Source of the DNA: Candidatus Poseidoniaceae archaeon
GTDB lineage: Archaea; Thermoplasmatota; Poseidoniia; Poseidoniales; Poseidoniaceae
Assembly: GCA_022425185.1 (NCBI GenBank)
Contig: JAKMFY010000188.1
Location: 1 to 8,250, forward strand
Direction of reading: 5' to 3'
DNA length: 8,250 nt
Below the pieces are notes generated by a model. The model saw only the letters and a program-made list of their open reading frames with translations, was not told where the DNA came from and searched no databases. Shown one piece after another: positions 6,049 to 8,250 of this stretch; position 1 is the first letter of the stretch, and every line of letters begins with the position of its first letter. A program made the translations under genes and the position numbers.

Positions 6049-6588
6049 TTATTCCTCCAATATGTCAAGAACCGAGGCCAGCACTTCTTGAGGGTTTAGG
6101 TCAGAGGCCATGATGATGTGTGTGTACGGTTCTTTTTGCTGAGGGAGCAACCCATACAATTCATCAAATCGTTGTTCATCAACTTTAGAACGTTTTTCAT
6201 TGGCTTCAATAATGGAATTTAATTCTCCACCTTCACGTGCTTGAACTCGCTTTGCTCGTTCAATATCATCGACTTCTAGCCATATACGGGGTGCAGATAG
6301 GCCAAGCTTGTATGCCCACCATCCCGATAAGCGACTTTCCACAATTGATGGAGCTTCTGCATCGGTTCGCATCATTTGCTCTTTCAGTAAAGCATCGAGT
6401 TGTCGATCAACTTCGAGATCTTCTTTGCACAGTTGTCCAAAGTCTGCAAGACTCATATTGCGTCTTTTGGCTTCTAGACGAAACAATTCTCCCCCATTGA
6501 GTGAAGACCACCCTTTGGTCTCAGAAAGTAAAGAAACAAGTGTACTTGTTCCACTTCCTGGGTGTCCAGAAATGGTCACCTGAAGCAT
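6049..6588 (-). CDS. cmk: Cytidylate kinase, archaeal type
   Basis: This enzyme phosphorylates CMP and dCMP to the diphosphates with ATP, in the cytosol. The 179-residue length fits the short archaeal CMP kinase family rather than the longer bacterial Cmk. The N-terminal P-loop is GHPGSGTST (8-16). NGGELFRLEAKRRNMSLADF (32-51) is the region that in archaeal homologues reads S-A-G-E-x-F-R, followed by E-x-G-M-S-L. DLEVDRQLD follows at about 57-65. VESRLSGWWAYK (83-94) corresponds to the conserved (L/V)-E-(G/S)-R-L-(A/S)-G-W motif. The Arg-rich lid region includes RAKRVQAREGG (111-121). The gene starts three bases after the DUF106 stop and ends two bases before cbf5, so it lies in the middle of one transcript. 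Its last codons carry the Shine-Dalgarno for cbf5. This gene order recurs in archaea, which supports the identification. Confidence 0.92.
   Translation of the reverse strand: MLQVTISGHPGSGTSTLVSLLSETKGWSSLNGGELFRLEAKRRNMSLADFGQLCKEDLEVDRQLDALLKEQMMRTDAEAPSIVESRLSGWWAYKLGLSAPRIWLEVDDIERAKRVQAREGGELNSIIEANEKRSKVDEQRFDELYGLLPQQKEPYTHIIMASDLNPQEVLASVLDILEE
6054..6058 (-). promoter_or_regulatory. Shine-Dalgarno for cbf5
   Basis: The minus strand reads GGAGG seven bases before the cbf5 ATG at 6046, inside the last codons of cmk. It is the best ribosome site in the window. It fixes the cbf5 start and shows that internal operon genes here use Shine-Dalgarno initiation. Confidence 0.7.
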
Positions 6589-6591
6589 TGC

Positions 6592-7503
6592 TCACACCCA
6601 TTCATGGTAGCAAACATTACATCGAAGAGAACGAGGTCCTTTCTTCTCAACATCTTCACTCATACACTCAGGGCAAACAAGTTCAGATTCAGATTTTTTG
6701 TCCTTGGGTTTTGTTTCTGTCTTAGCAGGGCTCTCTTTCTGTTGTTTCTTGGGCCCGTTTTTACGAGATTTACTTCGTCGATTCTTGGCTTGTTTTGATT
6801 CAGCAGCATCATCTGAAACAACCAGGTGAAGCAAAGGTTCACTCAATTTTTCATTGGCTAGAACGACTGGATGGTTTCTGTATCGAATCAATTTGATATG
6901 GCGGTCTACAATTCTGCCTAGCGGGGCACTCATGCAAATGTATGCACAAATCCATGCTGGGAAGAAGAGGAACTTATCGTCGAGTAAATCCCAACGCGGA
7001 GTCCATGGCAGAGAGACGTAATCGACTCTGAAGGATTCTACAGCAGTTGTAAGCCAAGCAAAGATACCTATAATGAAAATCATAGTGAACATCATTGGGC
7101 GCATTGCTCCCATTTGTACCTTCAACTGTTCAGGCATCATTTGTTCACGTAGCGTGTTTGCCTTTTCCGTGAGAATAGGATCGCGGCTCATTCGTCCATC
7201 GTTCATCATTCGACGAACTTGGCCTTGTCGGTGAGCGATGTGTGCTTGTGCGATAGGGTCCATGAAGAGGTTACGTAGCACAGTATTCATCGTCATTGAA
7301 AATGTACCTAGGATAAGGACTGTGATCACGAAATACTCAGTTTCAGGTAAGACTGGGGCAAGGATTGGATCTGCCATGTTTCCAAGAGCATTACGGATGT
7401 TCGGGTTGATAATGAGGAAACTCATCAGAATCATGACGAGCAACATTGTGAGCATCGAACCATTTGGTGGAGGAGGTGGAGGAGGGGCTGGTCGACTCGC
7501 CAT
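6592..7503 (-). CDS. DUF106/EMC3-like (Oxa1 superfamily) membrane insertase with C-terminal zinc ribbon
   Basis: Archaeal DUF106 proteins are distant relatives of YidC/Oxa1, EMC3 and TMCO1 and are thought to help insert membrane proteins. The 303 residues show hydrophobic helices at about 17-33, 57-75, 136-153 and 178-197. A charged, Met/Gln/Arg-rich cytosolic segment (84-130) between helices two and three matches the family's coiled-coil hairpin. Residues 232-274 form a Lys-rich, low-complexity linker. The end is a Cys4 zinc ribbon: CPEC (277-280) and CNVC (295-298), closing with YHEWV. That tail is not part of the usual family architecture as I know it. The N-terminus has seven consecutive prolines (7-13). 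ATG 7503 is supported by AGGTGA three bases upstream; Met17 is the alternative. It is the first visible gene of the operon with cmk and cbf5, which matches the archaeal secY-adk-DUF106-cmk neighbourhood, although secY and adk are not next to it here. Confidence 0.88.
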   Translation of the reverse strand: MASRPAPPPPPPPNGSMLTMLLVMILMSFLIINPNIRNALGNMADPILAPVLPETEYFVITVLILGTFSMTMNTVLRNLFMDPIAQAHIAHRQGQVRRMMNDGRMSRDPILTEKANTLREQMMPEQLKVQMGAMRPMMFTMIFIIGIFAWLTTAVESFRVDYVSLPWTPRWDLLDDKFLFFPAWICAYICMSAPLGRIVDRHIKLIRYRNHPVVLANEKLSEPLLHLVVSDDAAESKQAKNRRSKSRKNGPKKQQKESPAKTETKPKDKKSESELVCPECMSEDVEKKGPRSLRCNVCYHEWV

Positions 7504-7580
7504 GGTTCACCTGTGAAGCATAAGGGTCATGAAGGTTGGTCTTCCGTTGAATTCAAACGATAGAATGTAGTCCTCTATAC
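7504..7580. promoter_or_regulatory. Divergent promoter region between DUF106 operon and 139-residue orphan
   Basis: This 77-base spacer should hold the start of the minus-strand operon and of the plus-strand orphan. On the minus strand, AGGTGA at 7512-7507 is the ribosome site of the DUF106 gene. No Shine-Dalgarno precedes the plus-strand ATG at 7581, so that gene may be leaderless or nearly so. No convincing TATA box is visible; the most A/T-rich stretch is TTGAATTCAAACGATA at 7547-7562. Confidence 0.35.
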
Positions 7581-8000
7581 ATGCGCCGGAAAGAACCACT
7601 CGATGTTACCACGACATGGCAACACCCAGTTCCTATGCCAATGCCTGGAAGGCCGGTTTGCTGTACTGAATTTGAAGCGCTAGAACAACTGGAAAAAATC
7701 CAGATGACAGAACGTGTGATTCTTTGGACAGATAGTGAGCGCCGCACCATTTCAGATTGGTCATTTTTGGCAAGTGTACGCCAAGGTGTACCTCCAAAGG
7801 GAATCGAAGCTGAACTTGAGGCATGCCTTAAGCAATACCCAACCGCTTGGCTCGCCGTTGATTTGCGTGATGGAGTCATTCCACCATCGACACACAAATC
7901 TCTCAATGAAGTGCTTCAAAACACAAAACGACACGTCATTGTTATCGTGAGCAGTTCCTCAGATCATGAGGAGTGGCCACAATGGAACTTACCGTTTTGA
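7581..8000 (+). CDS. Hypothetical protein, 139 residues, mixed alpha/beta
   Basis: I do not recognise a family. The start is ATG 7581, with an in-frame stop upstream and no ribosome site. Alternating helical and strand-like stretches are visible: a helix at about 30-42 (EFEALEQLEKIQMTE), a strand RVILWTD (44-50), a helix around IEAELEACLKQYP (74-86), a strand AWLAVDLRD (88-96), a helix KSLNEVLQN (105-113), and a hydrophobic strand HVIVIVSSSS (117-126). This repeated strand-helix pattern suggests a small Rossmann-like or response-regulator-like fold, but no catalytic motif stands out. There is no signal peptide or membrane helix. Codon use resembles the neighbours, and the tight fit between a divergent promoter and a convergent stop one base away supports a real gene. 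The opposite-strand frame at 7553-7906 has no such features. A lineage-specific gene is likely. Confidence 0.65.
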   Translation: MRRKEPLDVTTTWQHPVPMPMPGRPVCCTEFEALEQLEKIQMTERVILWTDSERRTISDWSFLASVRQGVPPKGIEAELEACLKQYPTAWLAVDLRDGVIPPSTHKSLNEVLQNTKRHVIVIVSSSSDHEEWPQWNLPF

Positions 8001-8001
8001 A

Positions 8002-8250
8002 TCACTCAAAGGTATAGCCACATGCAGTACATGTATCTGCATGAGCATCGTTTGATGTTGAACAGATCGGGCAAGTTTTAGTTTCATCAGAAGATTCTTC
8101 AGCATCAGATTCAGCATCTTCTACAGGTGCTTCTTCCTCTGCTTCTTCGGTTGAATCTCCTGCAGTGAATGCTTCAGCAGCCGCAACAAATTCTGCCTTC
8201 TTTAGGTAACCATTGTCATCTAAGTCGAAGTTCATTGAGTGCTCTAGGAA
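8002..8250 (-). CDS. EF-hand protein with acidic linker and C-terminal zinc ribbon (N-terminus outside window)
   Basis: The frame is open through the right edge, and FLEHS precedes the Met at 8235, so the gene enters from outside and the Met is probably internal. The visible part begins with a canonical EF-hand: FLEHSMNF is the end of the entering helix. DLDDNGYLKKAE is a full 12-residue loop (Asp at 1 and 3, Asn at 5, Gly at 6, Leu at 8, Glu at 12), followed by the helix FVAAAEAF. Then comes a linker of about 25 residues made almost only of Glu, Asp, Ala and Ser. The protein ends in a Cys4 zinc ribbon, CPIC and CTAC spaced by 10 residues, closing GYTFE. Calcium binding and zinc binding are expected from the motifs. 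The function is unknown; a regulatory or scaffold role is only a guess. A paired second EF-hand may lie upstream of the window. Its stop is one base from the stop of the convergent orphan. Confidence 0.8.
   Translation of the reverse strand, partial: FLEHSMNFDLDDNGYLKKAEFVAAAEAFTAGDSTEEAEEEAPVEDAESDAEESSDETKTCPICSTSNDAHADTCTACGYTFE

Noticed and set aside
6237..6798. Plus-strand frames of 74-91 residues across cmk and the DUF106 tail
   Set aside because: They are antisense to well-supported minus-strand genes, with no motif or ribosome site.
7553..7906. 117-residue minus-strand frame opposite the orphan gene
   Set aside because: Its composition is Ser/Arg-rich without structure pattern, and it would fill the promoter region of the DUF106 operon. 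The plus-strand frame fits its neighbours better.
1..8250. CRISPR arrays, insertion sequences, or phage or plasmid features
   Set aside because: No regularly spaced direct repeats, transposase motifs, terminal inverted repeats or integrase genes were seen on either strand.

Overview
The window most likely comes from a mesophilic euryarchaeon of the Marine Group II / Poseidoniales (Thermoplasmatota) type. The main evidence is the minus-strand run DUF106/EMC3-like membrane protein, archaeal-type cytidylate kinase and Cbf5-type pseudouridine synthase with a PUA domain, which is part of a cluster conserved in archaea. Supporting signs are an archaeosortase-like enzyme, a tRNA-His with encoded G-1 and CCA, very tight gene packing, and several genes of bacterial character. 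The lineage is inferred from family content and no database search was possible.

Layout. Positions 1-676 (minus) hold most of an archaeosortase/exosortase-family membrane protease whose C-terminal end runs off the window. A short divergent spacer follows, then a plus-strand pair: a TusA-like sulfur carrier whose stop overlaps the start of a bacterial-type GTP cyclohydrolase II (ribA). A tRNA-His(GTG) on the minus strand lies one base past the ribA stop. Next, on the plus strand, comes a large secreted or membrane-anchored surface protein with a CARDB-like domain and a C-terminal membrane anchor. It is followed directly, and possibly translationally coupled, by a GST-fold protein with a CPYA active site that looks acquired from bacteria. 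A 248-base convergent spacer (4836-5083) holds a small hairpin and two doubtful micro-ORFs.

The right half is the minus-strand operon DUF106/EMC3 - cmk - cbf5, transcribed right to left, with 3-base and 2-base gaps and a good Shine-Dalgarno before cbf5. Its DUF106 member carries an added Lys-rich tail and C-terminal zinc ribbon. Divergent from it is a plus-strand orphan of 139 residues. One base beyond that gene's stop is the convergent end of a minus-strand protein combining an EF-hand, an acidic linker and a C-terminal zinc ribbon; it enters from the right edge.

How the genes fit together. The operon combines membrane-protein insertion, nucleotide supply and RNA pseudouridylation, the usual housekeeping set near secY in archaea. 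The left half mixes cofactor and sulfur metabolism (ribA, TusA) with cell-surface functions (archaeosortase, large surface protein). Nothing here is a clear new defence or mobile system. The most interesting points are the archaeosortase near a candidate surface substrate, the two proteins with added zinc ribbons, and the bacterial-type enzymes in an archaeal background.
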